Shown here: positions 8,316-17,494 of the stretch, in pieces
Layout of the letters: every line of letters begins with the position of its first letter
Numbering within the stretch: the first letter of the stretch is position 1
NCBI GenBank assembly: GCA_016702545.1
Contig: JADJDT010000042.1
Coordinates: forward strand, 124,001-188,000
Direction of reading: 5' to 3'
Source of the DNA: Pseudomonadota bacterium
GTDB taxonomy: Bacteria; Myxococcota_A; Polyangia; GCA-2747355
DNA: 64,000 bases
Translations under genes and position numbers: made by a program
The notes under the pieces: generated by a model
The model's database searches: none
Told to the model about the DNA's origin: nothing
The model's input: only the letters and a program-made list of their open reading frames with translations

Positions 8316-9989
8316 GTGGAAGCCGGTGATGCGGTGGCGGAGGCCGATCGCCCCGCGAAGGGTGAGACCCAGGGACGCTACGAGATCATCGACCGCCTGG
8401 CGACCGGCGGCATGGGTGAGGTGTACCTGGCGCGCGTGGTCGGCGCAGCGGGCTTTCAGAAGCTCGTGGTGATCAAGAAGATCCTGCCCCATCTCGCCGA
8501 GCAGGCATCCTTCGTCGAGGGACTCGTCAAGGAGGCCAAGCTCCTCACCGAGCTGAACCATCCCAACATCGTCCAGGTGCTCGACCTGGGGCGTGACGGT
8601 CGCGACTACTTCATGGCGATGGAGTACGTCGCTGGCTACAACCTGGCGACCATCGCTCACTATTGCGCGCAGAAGCGGATGGTGATTCCGGCCTCGGTCT
8701 GCGTCTACGCCGGCCTGCAGGTGTTGGCGGCGCTCGAGTATGCCCACGGCATGGCCGACGGGGAGGGTCATCGCCGCAACGTGATCCATCGTGACGTCAG
8801 CCCGCAGAATGTGCTCGTGGCCCGCGACGGACAGGTCAAACTGACGGACTTCGGCATCGCCAAGATCGTGAGCGAGGCCGAAGGCGAGCTGACGAACACG
8901 CTCAAGGGCAAGTTCCGGTACATGGCGCCCGAGGCGATCGACGGCGGTCGCGTCGACCAGCGTTACGATCTGTTCGCCGTGGGCATCATTCTTTTCGAGG
9001 CCCTGTGCCGCCGGCACCTCTTCGGCGGGCGCAGCGACGTCGAGATCCTGGCCCAGGTCCGAGCGGCGAAGGTCCCGCCGATCGATCGCTATCACCCCGG
9101 GGTCCCGCAGCGGCTGCAAGAGGTCGTCGAGCGCTCGCTCCAACGCGATCCCAGCGCGCGCTTCCAGAACGCCGCAGACTTCGCCAGCGCGTTGCGCGAG
9201 GCGTTGTGGCCGCAGGCCGAGGGGGAGGCCGCCAAGGAACTACGCACCTTCGTCGCCGGGCTCTACGATCTGCCCGACTTCCCGCTCAGCCGGTCCAAGC
9301 TGCCGGTGGTGCCCAAGTCGGGCGCGCCGATCGCCGCGACGCGGTCGATCATGCTGCGCTCCGACGTCGCCGCGGCCGCGGCGGAGGGCCGCGCGAGCGC
9401 CGGGCGCGCGCGAGCGGGCGTGGCCGGTCAGGGACTGCTCTGGGGCGCCGTGCTCGCGATCACGCTCGTGGTCGGCTATCTGGTCAGCCTGCAGCTGCGG
9501 CGCGCGCCCGTGGCCACGCTGGCGGATGCGTCGGTGTCCGCTCGGGTCGACCCCGTCGTGAAGCCCCTGCGGGCGTGGCCGCCCGCGGATGCCGCGCTCG
9601 TGGCGCGTGGGGTGCTGTCGCGGCCCCTCGACGGCGGTGGCGTCGCGCCGACCAGCCGCCCTTTCAGCGGGCCGGCGATTCGCCCGCGGCCGGGCCCCTT
9701 CACGCAGGCGATGGGCCGGCTCGCGCTGGCGCGCCACGGCAGCGCGATCACGGCCTGCTTCCGGACGCCGACGGCGCCAGAACGTGCCGTGGTGACGCTG
9801 CGCGTCATTTCCACGGTGCTCGCCGATGGTCGGGTGGCCACCGTCGTGATCGAGCCGCCCGACCAGGCCGACTCGCCGGTGGGCCGCTGCGTGCTGGGCG
9901 TGGCGCGGCGGGTCCGTTATCCGGCCCATGACCGTCCGCAGGTCACCTTCGTCCAGCCGCTGACGATCCGCCGCGCGGCGGTGAACTGA
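8316..9989 (+). CDS. Membrane-anchored eukaryotic-type Ser/Thr protein kinase
   Basis: A 557-residue protein from the GTG at 8316, preceded by gaaggag. The kinase domain covers residues ~24-290: ATGGMGEVYLA loop, VIKKIL with the ATP-binding Lys, HRDVSPQNVLV catalytic loop, DFGIAKI and YMAPEA. All key residues are present, so it should be active. One membrane segment (GLLWGAVLAITLVVGYLVSL, ~372-392) places the kinase in the cytoplasm and ~165 residues outside. The last ~90 residues (LALARHGSAITACFR, VTLRVISTVLADGRVATVVI, CVLGVARRVRYPA) resemble the C-terminal domain of TonB-type or AgmX-like proteins common in Myxococcota. That suggests an envelope-facing sensor or effector part. The target is unknown. 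Confidence 0.9.
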   Translation: MEAGDAVAEADRPAKGETQGRYEIIDRLATGGMGEVYLARVVGAAGFQKLVVIKKILPHLAEQASFVEGLVKEAKLLTELNHPNIVQVLDLGRDGRDYFMAMEYVAGYNLATIAHYCAQKRMVIPASVCVYAGLQVLAALEYAHGMADGEGHRRNVIHRDVSPQNVLVARDGQVKLTDFGIAKIVSEAEGELTNTLKGKFRYMAPEAIDGGRVDQRYDLFAVGIILFEALCRRHLFGGRSDVEILAQVRAAKVPPIDRYHPGVPQRLQEVVERSLQRDPSARFQNAADFASALREALWPQAEGEAAKELRTFVAGLYDLPDFPLSRSKLPVVPKSGAPIAATRSIMLRSDVAAAAAEGRASAGRARAGVAGQGLLWGAVLAITLVVGYLVSLQLRRAPVATLADASVSARVDPVVKPLRAWPPADAALVARGVLSRPLDGGGVAPTSRPFSGPAIRPRPGPFTQAMGRLALARHGSAITACFRTPTAPERAVVTLRVISTVLADGRVATVVIEPPDQADSPVGRCVLGVARRVRYPAHDRPQVTFVQPLTIRRAAVN

Positions 9990-10031
9990 TAAGACGTCGC
10001 CGCGCGTCCGAGCGAGCCTGGAGGCGTCGCC

Positions 10032-10059
10032 TTGACTCGGTTGGGGTCGTGTGTATCGT
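10032..10059 (+). promoter_or_regulatory. Candidate promoter giving a leaderless accD transcript
   Basis: TTGACT (10032-10037) and TATCGT (10054-10059) are 16 bases apart. Transcription would begin at about base 10066, directly at the accD ATG (10067). No Shine-Dalgarno sequence is visible before that ATG, which fits leaderless translation. Confidence 0.4.
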
Positions 10060-10066
10060 TGCGCCC

Positions 10067-10933
10067 ATGAATTGGTGGCAGCGTGACCCGAATGAGCCGG
10101 CGGCCGGGGCCGACGACAAGAAGTCGGTGCCGAGCGGCGTCTTCACCCAATGCGACGGCTGCGGCGAGGCCCTGGTCGATGGCGAGCTGCAGCAGCAGCA
10201 CGGCGTCTGTCCGGCCTGCGGCCACCACCACTACTTGGCCGCGCGACGCCGCGTCGAGCTGCTGCTCGATCCCGGCAGCTTCGTCGAGCTGGGAGGGGCG
10301 ATCGAGCCGCTCGACCCGCTCGCCTTCGAGGACACCAAGCGCTACCAGGACCGGCTGCGAGCGGCGCGCCAGGGGAGCGGCTACAGCGAGGCCGTGCTGG
10401 TGGGCCTCGGCCGACTCGAGGGGCGAGCGGTGGCGCTCGGGGTGCTGGTCTTCGAGTTCATCGGCGGCTCGATGGGTTCGGTGATGGGCGAGCGGTTGGC
10501 GCGCCTGTTCGAGGCCGCGGCGGCGCAGGGCTGTCCGGCGATCGTGTGCTCGGCGTCGGGGGGCGCGCGGATGCAGGAGGGCATCCTCTCGCTGATGCAG
10601 ATGGCCAAGACGACGGCCGTGCTGGCCCGGATGAAGCGCCGCGGCCTGCCCTTCGTCTCGGTCCTCTGTCACCCGACCACCGGTGGCGTGGCGGCGAGCT
10701 TCGCGATGCTCGGCGATCTGCACCTGGCCGAGCCCGGTGCGCTGATTGGCTTCGCCGGTCCGCGCGTGATCGAACAGACCATCCGCCAGACCTTGCCCGA
10801 GGGCTTCCAGCGCGCCGAGTTTCTGCTCGAGCACGGCATGATCGACGCGATCGTGCCGCGCCGCGAGCTGCGGGCCACCCTGGCGCGGCTGCTCGGCCTG
10901 CTGCTCGATCCTCCGGTCGAGCCCGCGGCGTGA
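10067..10933 (+). CDS. accD: Acetyl-CoA carboxylase carboxyltransferase subunit beta
   Basis: The 288-residue AccD is the usual length. The ATG at 10067 is chosen because MNWWQR is a normal AccD start; the frame is open 18 bases further up. An N-terminal zinc ribbon is present (CDGCGE at ~28, CPACGHH at ~48). The carboxyltransferase body has GGSMGSVMGERLARL, the CSASGGARMQEG oxyanion region and GALIGFAGPRVIEQT. With AccA it moves the carboxyl group from biotin to acetyl-CoA, giving malonyl-CoA for fatty acid synthesis in the cytoplasm. It overlaps folC by four bases (GTGA), the accD-folC order known from E. coli, so the two are probably translationally coupled. accA is not in the window. Confidence 0.97.
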   Translation: MNWWQRDPNEPAAGADDKKSVPSGVFTQCDGCGEALVDGELQQQHGVCPACGHHHYLAARRRVELLLDPGSFVELGGAIEPLDPLAFEDTKRYQDRLRAARQGSGYSEAVLVGLGRLEGRAVALGVLVFEFIGGSMGSVMGERLARLFEAAAAQGCPAIVCSASGGARMQEGILSLMQMAKTTAVLARMKRRGLPFVSVLCHPTTGGVAASFAMLGDLHLAEPGALIGFAGPRVIEQTIRQTLPEGFQRAEFLLEHGMIDAIVPRRELRATLARLLGLLLDPPVEPAA

Positions 10934-12210
10934 CAGCCCTGGCCGCGGCGCGCGAGGTCGCCCAACGTCTGCTGGGACTGCGGCGCTTCGGCGCCCAACT
11001 CGGTCTCGAGCGCATCACGCGGGTGCTGGCCGCGTTGGGCGATCCCCAGCACGCGCAGCGCTGCGTGCATGTGGCCGGCACCAACGGCAAGGGCTCGACC
11101 GCGGCGACCTTGGCGACGGCCTTGCAGCTCGGCGGGCATCGCGTCGGACTCTTCACCTCGCCGCACCTCTGTCGCTTCAGTGAACGCCTGCGCGTCGACG
11201 GCGTCGAGGTCGAGGCCCCGGAGCTGCTGCGGCTGCTCGACCGCGTGCAAGGCTGCGGCCTCGAGCTGACCTTCTTCGAGACGCTGACGGCGATGGCGCT
11301 GCTGTGGTTCGCCGAGCAGCGCGTGACGGTCGCCGTGATCGAGACCGGGCTGGGAGGGCGACTCGATGCGACCAACGTCGTGCGGCCGCTCGTCAGCGTG
11401 ATCACCGCCATCGGCCTCGATCACACCGAGGTGCTGTGGCCCACGCTGCCGCTGATTGCCGCCGAGAAGGCCGGGATCATCAAGCCGGGCGTCCCGGTGG
11501 TGGTGGCGGTCGCCACGCCCGAGGTCGAGGACGTCTTCAGCGCGCGCTGCGCCGCGCTCGAGGCGCCGCTCTGGCGCGAAGGACGAGACTTCGCCTGCAC
11601 GGCGCGCGACGACCAGACGCTGTGGTATCGGGGCATCGACGGCGGCGTGCTGGGACCTTTGCGTCCGGCGCTGCCGGGGCCGCATCAGTGGGGTAATGCG
11701 GCGCTGGTGCTGGCGACGCTCGAGCTCTTGGCGGAGCAGGGGCTGGGGGTCACGGCCGAGCAGCGCTGCGCGGCGTTGGCCACGGTGCGCTGGCCGGGGC
11801 GCCTCGAGTGGATCGACGCGCGGCACCTGCTCGACTGCGCCCACAACGCCGCTGGTGCCCGTGCGCTGGCCGCGGCCGTCGCCCCGCGTCGCGACTTCGC
11901 GGTGATCTTCGCCGCGCTGCAGGACAAGCCCGCGGCCGCGATGCTCGACGCGCTGCGCCCCTGTGCGGCGCGCCTGGTGCTGACCCGCGCCGCGGTCGAC
12001 CGGAGCTGCGAGCCCGAGCGCCTGCGCGAGCTCGCCGGTGCGGGGGAGACGGCGCCCGACTTGGCGGCGGCGCTGGCGTGCCTGGCCGACGATCCGCGGC
12101 CGCGGCTGATCACGGGCTCGATCTACCTGGTCGGCGAGGCCCGCGCCCTGTTGCTCGGCGAGGCCAGCGACGCGCTGCCGCTGGCCGATCCACCGGTGCG
12201 CCGGTCCTGA
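10930..12210 (+). CDS. folC: Bifunctional folylpolyglutamate synthase/dihydrofolate synthase
   Basis: A 426-residue protein from the GTG at 10930, which overlaps the accD stop as GTGA. The Mur-ligase-type P-loop GTNGKGS (~51-57), LFTSPHL, ETGLGGRLDATN and DHTEVLW are diagnostic of FolC. DCAHNAAGA lies in the C-terminal domain. The enzyme adds glutamate to dihydropteroate and/or to folates using ATP in the cytoplasm. Whether it has both activities cannot be read from the sequence. It is the last gene of an accD-folC unit, and the palindromic element at 12211 starts directly after its stop codon and may serve as terminator. Confidence 0.95.
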   Translation: MTALAAAREVAQRLLGLRRFGAQLGLERITRVLAALGDPQHAQRCVHVAGTNGKGSTAATLATALQLGGHRVGLFTSPHLCRFSERLRVDGVEVEAPELLRLLDRVQGCGLELTFFETLTAMALLWFAEQRVTVAVIETGLGGRLDATNVVRPLVSVITAIGLDHTEVLWPTLPLIAAEKAGIIKPGVPVVVAVATPEVEDVFSARCAALEAPLWREGRDFACTARDDQTLWYRGIDGGVLGPLRPALPGPHQWGNAALVLATLELLAEQGLGVTAEQRCAALATVRWPGRLEWIDARHLLDCAHNAAGARALAAAVAPRRDFAVIFAALQDKPAAAMLDALRPCAARLVLTRAAVDRSCEPERLRELAGAGETAPDLAAALACLADDPRPRLITGSIYLVGEARALLLGEASDALPLADPPVRRS

Positions 12211-12366
12211 GGACCCGCTCGAAAATAACTCGATCAACTGGGCGTTGAGGCGCCCGCCGGGCAAGGCGCAGTGACGAAGGAATACTGTTGGTATTGCGAG
12301 GAGCTGCAACGCAGCCCGGCGGGATGGATCGACGGCCAGATGGATGAGTTATTTTCGAGCGGGTCC
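12211..12366. repeat. 156-bp palindromic intergenic element, copy 2
   Basis: Perfect 21-base inverted arms (12211-12231 and 12346-12366; outer bases ggacccgctcgaaaataact) enclose gggcaaggcgcagtgacgaa, an apex hairpin aatac-tgttg-gtatt, and gcaacgcagcccggcgggat. The core layout matches the copies at 6466 and 41835, but the apex is of the GGAATAC/GTATT type shared with 35461. It begins on the base after the folC stop. Confidence 0.9.
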
Positions 12367-12392
12367 TAACTAAGCGAGAGCTCAGTACAGCC

Positions 12393-13604
12393 TCAGCGAC
12401 GCGGCTCGCCGTGCATGGCCGTCGCCGTTTGCTCGAGGGCAAAGCTGATATGGGGCTGGAAGAGCTCGGGCTCGAGCAGGAAGGCGTCGTGGCCCTTGTC
12501 GCTGTGCACGGTCACATACTGCAGCGGGATCGCGAGCGCGCGCAGCACCTCGGCGATCTCGGCCTGCTCCGGCGGGTAGAAGCAGACATCGGAGTCGATC
12601 GAGAACAGCAGCCAGCGCTGTCCCTGGCAGGGCGCCAGCGCGCGGCGCGCGTCGCCGCCGCCGCGATCGCGCGGCAGGTCGAAGGCCTGCCAGGCATTGC
12701 TGATGCGCAGGTAGCTGTTGGCATCGAAGCGCCGCACGAACTTGCGGCCCTGGTGCAGCATGTAGGACTCGACCTGGTCCTGCAGCCTGTAGGTCGGCAG
12801 GTAGTCCTCGGGCTGGACGATCTCGGCCCGCGCGCGCGCCCGCAGCACCTCGAGCGAGACGAAGGTCTTGTGGCTGATCATCCGCGCCAGCGCCAGCCCG
12901 CGCTGCGGTGCGGGCCCGTCATAGTAGTCGCCGCGGCAGAAGGCCGGGTCCTCCTGGATCGCGAAGATCTGCTCGAAGTTGAGCGCCTTGCTCAGCACGG
13001 TGGCCCGCAGCCCGCTGGCGATCGGGATCACGCAGCGCACGCGCTCCGGGTAGCGGCAGGCGAGCTCCATCGCGCACATGCCACCGAGCGAGCCGCCGGT
13101 GGTCGCCAGCAGACGTTCGATGCCGAGGCGGTCGAGCAGCCGCAGCTGACTGTCGACGAGGTCGCCCAGCGTGGGCCAGGGGAAGCGGCTGCCCCAGGGG
13201 CGACCGCTGGCCGGGTCGAGGCTGCTCGGTCCGGTCGAGCCATAACAACCGCCCAGGTAGTTGGCGCAGATCACGAAGTAGCGCCGCGTGTCGAGCGCGC
13301 GGCCCGGTCCGATGAAGGGATCCCACCAGCCGAGGTGGCACTCGTCGCTCCAGAGGCCATTGTCCGGCCCGACCGGGTCATAGCCGGCCGCGTGCTGGTG
13401 GCCGCTGAGCGCATGGAAGACCAGCACGGCGTTGTCGCGTGCCGCGTTGAGCTCGCCGTAGGTCTCGTAGGCCAGCGTGCAGGGGCCGAGCGTGCGCCCG
13501 TCGTGCAGCACCAGCGGATCGTCGGCCGTGGCGATCTCGCAATAGCGCGTCTGCGAGGCGTAGCGTGCCCCCGCCAGGGGGCGTGAATCGGCGCGAGACG
13601 TCAT
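12393..13604 (-). CDS. metX: Homoserine O-acetyltransferase (alpha/beta hydrolase fold)
   Basis: Predicted 403 residues from the ATG at 13604 (MTSRAD); the frame continues upstream into the 183-bp hairpin element, which is unlikely to be coding. It has the MetX signature: LAYETYGELNAARDNAVLVFHALSG, the FVICANYLGGCYGSTGPSS block, nucleophile elbow GGSLGGMCAME (catalytic Ser), a late Asp in FSIDSDVCF and the His in DKGHDAFL. The enzyme activates homoserine with acetyl-CoA for methionine synthesis. Some MetX-fold enzymes use succinyl-CoA; that choice is not settled here. It lies downstream of metY on the same strand with the hairpin element between them. MetY uses the O-acetylhomoserine product. 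Confidence 0.93.
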   Translation of the reverse strand: MTSRADSRPLAGARYASQTRYCEIATADDPLVLHDGRTLGPCTLAYETYGELNAARDNAVLVFHALSGHQHAAGYDPVGPDNGLWSDECHLGWWDPFIGPGRALDTRRYFVICANYLGGCYGSTGPSSLDPASGRPWGSRFPWPTLGDLVDSQLRLLDRLGIERLLATTGGSLGGMCAMELACRYPERVRCVIPIASGLRATVLSKALNFEQIFAIQEDPAFCRGDYYDGPAPQRGLALARMISHKTFVSLEVLRARARAEIVQPEDYLPTYRLQDQVESYMLHQGRKFVRRFDANSYLRISNAWQAFDLPRDRGGGDARRALAPCQGQRWLLFSIDSDVCFYPPEQAEIAEVLRALAIPLQYVTVHSDKGHDAFLLEPELFQPHISFALEQTATAMHGEPRR

Positions 13605-13648
13605 CTGCCCGCATGCTCCGTCGGCAGGCTGGGGGTCAGCGCCACCGT

Positions 13649-13827
13649 CTAGCCCCAAAACAAGCGCGTCCCGCGCTCGTTTTGGGCCTAGATATCACTC
13701 AGGGGGCTTTCGCAAAGCCCCCTCGTCGCGGGGAGTGAATCCCCGCGACTTCACCCCATAACGCTCGCCTGTCGGCTCGTCTAGCCCGAAAACAAGCGGC
13801 TTGCGCTCGAACGCGCTTGTTTTCGGT

Positions 13828-13831
<4 letters not shown>
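13649..13831. repeat. 183-bp four-hairpin element, copy 1, in the metY-metX spacer
   Basis: The element is bounded by CTAG on both sides. In order it contains a ccaaaacaagcgcg/cgcgctcgttttgg hairpin, agggggc/gccccct, cgcgggga/tccccgcg (loop gtgaa) and a perfect 13-base ccgaaaacaagcg/cgcttgttttcgg hairpin. It is 183 bases long, the same as the inverted copy at 25365, with about 16 differences. Its right end supplies the metY stop codon, and its left end is 44 bases from the metX ATG. Confidence 0.92.
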
Positions 13832-15144
<1,313 letters not shown>

Positions 15145-15239
15145 GGTGCTGCCCTTCTGCCTTTCTGCGTGCGGGCCGGCCGAGCCGGGCCGGCGAAGTT
15201 AGAACGTCCGCGAGCGCCGGGCAAGGCGGCGCCGCCGAA

Positions 15240-17405
15240 ATGAGCCCACCGGTGGAGCCGGCAGGGGGCGGGGGCGGGGGCGGGCGCCGCTGTCGGCGCG
15301 GGATCGGGGGTCGGCGTCCGCGTCCGTCGGGCGCCGTGCTGTTGGCGGTGCTGCTGGGATCGGCCATCGCCCGGGCCAACCCGGCGGCGGGGTCGTCGCC
15401 AAGCGCGACTCCGGGCGCGCGCGCGACCCTGCGCGCGGTGCGCCTACAGCTCGCCGGTGACCGCTGGCAGGCCGAGGGGGAGGTCGAGGCGCGCCGCGGG
15501 CCGTGTCGCTGGCAGGCCGCGGCGCTGCGCGGCCAGGGGCGTGGCGCGATCGCGGCCGAGCAGCTGCGGGTCACGCTCTGCGAGGGCAGCGCACCCTGCC
15601 CGGGGCCCTGGCTGGAGGCCCGCCGACTGCAACACTCCGGGGCCTCCGGTGCCTGGCAGGCGCAGGGGCTTCGGGCGGCGCCCTGCGGTTGCTGGCCCGC
15701 GCTGCGACTCGAAGCGCCGCGAGCCTGGCTCTCCGCCCCCGACGGGCGCCTGCAGCTGCTCTCGCCGCGCCTGCGTTGGGGGCGTCTGCCGCTGGTCTGG
15801 CTGCCCTATCTGTCGCTGCCGACCCGCGCGGGCACCAGCGGTCTGCTCTGGCCCGTGCTGGGCTACAGCGGCCGCGATGGTTGGCGCCTGGAGCAGGGGG
15901 CGGAGCTGGTGGCCAGGGGCCACGCCGACGCGCGGCTCGCGCTCGGGTGGATCGCCACGCGCGGCTTCGGCGCGCGCGCGCGACTGCGCTACTTCGATGC
16001 GGTGCACGGCGACGGTCGGCTGCGGCTCCAGCTGCAGCAGGACGCGGGGTCCCGGCCGCGCTGGCGCGGCCGCCTCGCCGGGCGTGTGCTGGGGCAGGGG
16101 CGGTCGAGCGCTGTGGCGCTGGTGCCCGAGCTGGTCAGCGATCGCGCGGTGCTCGCCGATCTGGCGCGATCGCCGACGCGGGTCTTTGCCCCCTACGCGC
16201 GCAGCCGAGCCTGGGCCAGCGCTTCGAGCGGGCCCGTCGTGGGCAGTCTCGTGGCTGATTTGTTTCAGGCGCTGCGCGGGCCGCTCGGCGCGAGCGGGCG
16301 CGATGAGGGTCGTCTCGCGGCGCGGATCGAGCTGCTACCGCGTCGGGTGCTCGGGCCGCTGCAGCTGCTGGGACAGGCCGAGCTGGCCCGCAGCCAGCCG
16401 CTGACGGCGGTCGTGGAGCAGGGCGCCCCGGCGACCCCCAACGCGTCGTCGCCGCCCTCGTCGTTCGCGGCGCGCGGGCTGACGGTCTGGCGGCTGGCGC
16501 CGAGCCTGGCGGCGGCCGGGACCTGGGGACCCACGTCCTGGACGGCACTGGCGGGGTATCGCCTGCAGGCGGTGGCGGCCCTGGAGCCGCGCGAGGAGAG
16601 GCTGCGTGCGCGGCAGGCGGGGGTCGCCGCGCTGGCGCTGGCTCTGCCCCTGCGACGGGTCTTCGGCGGCGCCGACCGGCGCTGGGTGCACGCCGTCGAG
16701 CCCTTCGTCGGTGGGCGCCTGCAGCACGGGCCGCGCTATCCCGACGCGGCCGTCGCGGGCCTCGAGCCGTGGGCCTGGGCCGAGGGCGCCCTTATCGAGC
16801 TCGGGGGCCGCACCGACCTGACCCGGATCACGCGCGCTCGGGCACTCGCGCGGGTGCTGCGCGCGGAGACCGCGGTGCAGCTAACAGCGGGCGGCGCCCG
16901 CCCGCACCCGCGCGCGTTGACCGCGCAGCTGGCTGGGGGGCCCTTCGGCGGCTGGCGCGGGCGCGCCGAGGGCTGGGCGGCCTTGCGACGCGCGGGCCCC
17001 TGGGTGCTCGACGCCGAGCTCTGTCACGACAGCGGCGCCGTCGAGCTTTGTGCGGGCTACTGGCGCCTGCGCGGGGCCGCGGCCGAGGCGCTGCGGCTGT
17101 GGGACGATGGAGCGTGGCCGACGGTCGGCCCGCGGGATCCCGCCCTGCTCGGCGGATCCGCGGACCAGGTCAGCAGCAGCGCACGACTGCGTCTGGGGCC
17201 TTGGCGCGTCGAGCTGGCCGGTTGGGCCGACCCCGCGACGCGCGCGCCGACCCACGCCCTGGCACGCGTCGCCACCGCCCCGCTCTGCGGCGGCTTCGAG
17301 CTCGGACTCGGCGCCGATCTTCGCGTCGGACAGCGCCGGCCCGATGTCCTGGCGCAGCTCGTTTGGCGCGGTGGCGCGGCCGCGGCGCGCTGCGCGAGCT
17401 GGTAG
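15240..17405 (+). CDS. lptD: LptD-like LPS-assembly outer-membrane protein
   Basis: Predicted 721 residues from the ATG at 15240; the frame is open 105 bases further up but overlaps the metY start. A Gly/Arg-rich N-terminus precedes a signal segment (VLLAVLLGSAIARA). Residues ~190-270 match the hallmark of LptD: RLRWGRLPLVWLPYLSLPTR, then SGLLWPVLGYSGRDGW, GAELVARGHADARLALGWIATRGFGARARLRYF. The rest is strand-rich and barrel-like. LptD forms the outer-membrane pore through which LptE-assisted LPS reaches the surface. The N-terminal OstA beta-jellyroll is shorter than in E. coli. No lptE or surA is adjacent. An LPS-unrelated barrel is possible but less likely. Confidence 0.75.
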   Translation: MSPPVEPAGGGGGGGRRCRRGIGGRRPRPSGAVLLAVLLGSAIARANPAAGSSPSATPGARATLRAVRLQLAGDRWQAEGEVEARRGPCRWQAAALRGQGRGAIAAEQLRVTLCEGSAPCPGPWLEARRLQHSGASGAWQAQGLRAAPCGCWPALRLEAPRAWLSAPDGRLQLLSPRLRWGRLPLVWLPYLSLPTRAGTSGLLWPVLGYSGRDGWRLEQGAELVARGHADARLALGWIATRGFGARARLRYFDAVHGDGRLRLQLQQDAGSRPRWRGRLAGRVLGQGRSSAVALVPELVSDRAVLADLARSPTRVFAPYARSRAWASASSGPVVGSLVADLFQALRGPLGASGRDEGRLAARIELLPRRVLGPLQLLGQAELARSQPLTAVVEQGAPATPNASSPPSSFAARGLTVWRLAPSLAAAGTWGPTSWTALAGYRLQAVAALEPREERLRARQAGVAALALALPLRRVFGGADRRWVHAVEPFVGGRLQHGPRYPDAAVAGLEPWAWAEGALIELGGRTDLTRITRARALARVLRAETAVQLTAGGARPHPRALTAQLAGGPFGGWRGRAEGWAALRRAGPWVLDAELCHDSGAVELCAGYWRLRGAAAEALRLWDDGAWPTVGPRDPALLGGSADQVSSSARLRLGPWRVELAGWADPATRAPTHALARVATAPLCGGFELGLGADLRVGQRRPDVLAQLVWRGGAAAARCASW

Positions 17406-17494
17406 GCTCCGATCACGAAACTCGTCGCGCGCCCAGTCGCCGTGGCATACTGCGCCCCATCCGTTCAGCCTGGAACGCTCAAGGGAGGCCCCGC

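Noticed and set aside
15220..15235. Another copy of the palindromic element (gggcaaggcgg near 15220)
   Set aside because: Only the GCAAGGCG octamer matches; no CAACGC partner or arms are nearby.
15145..15239. SAM riboswitch in the metY leader
   Set aside because: Only ~95 bases with one short G+C palindrome; no conserved riboswitch core was recognised.
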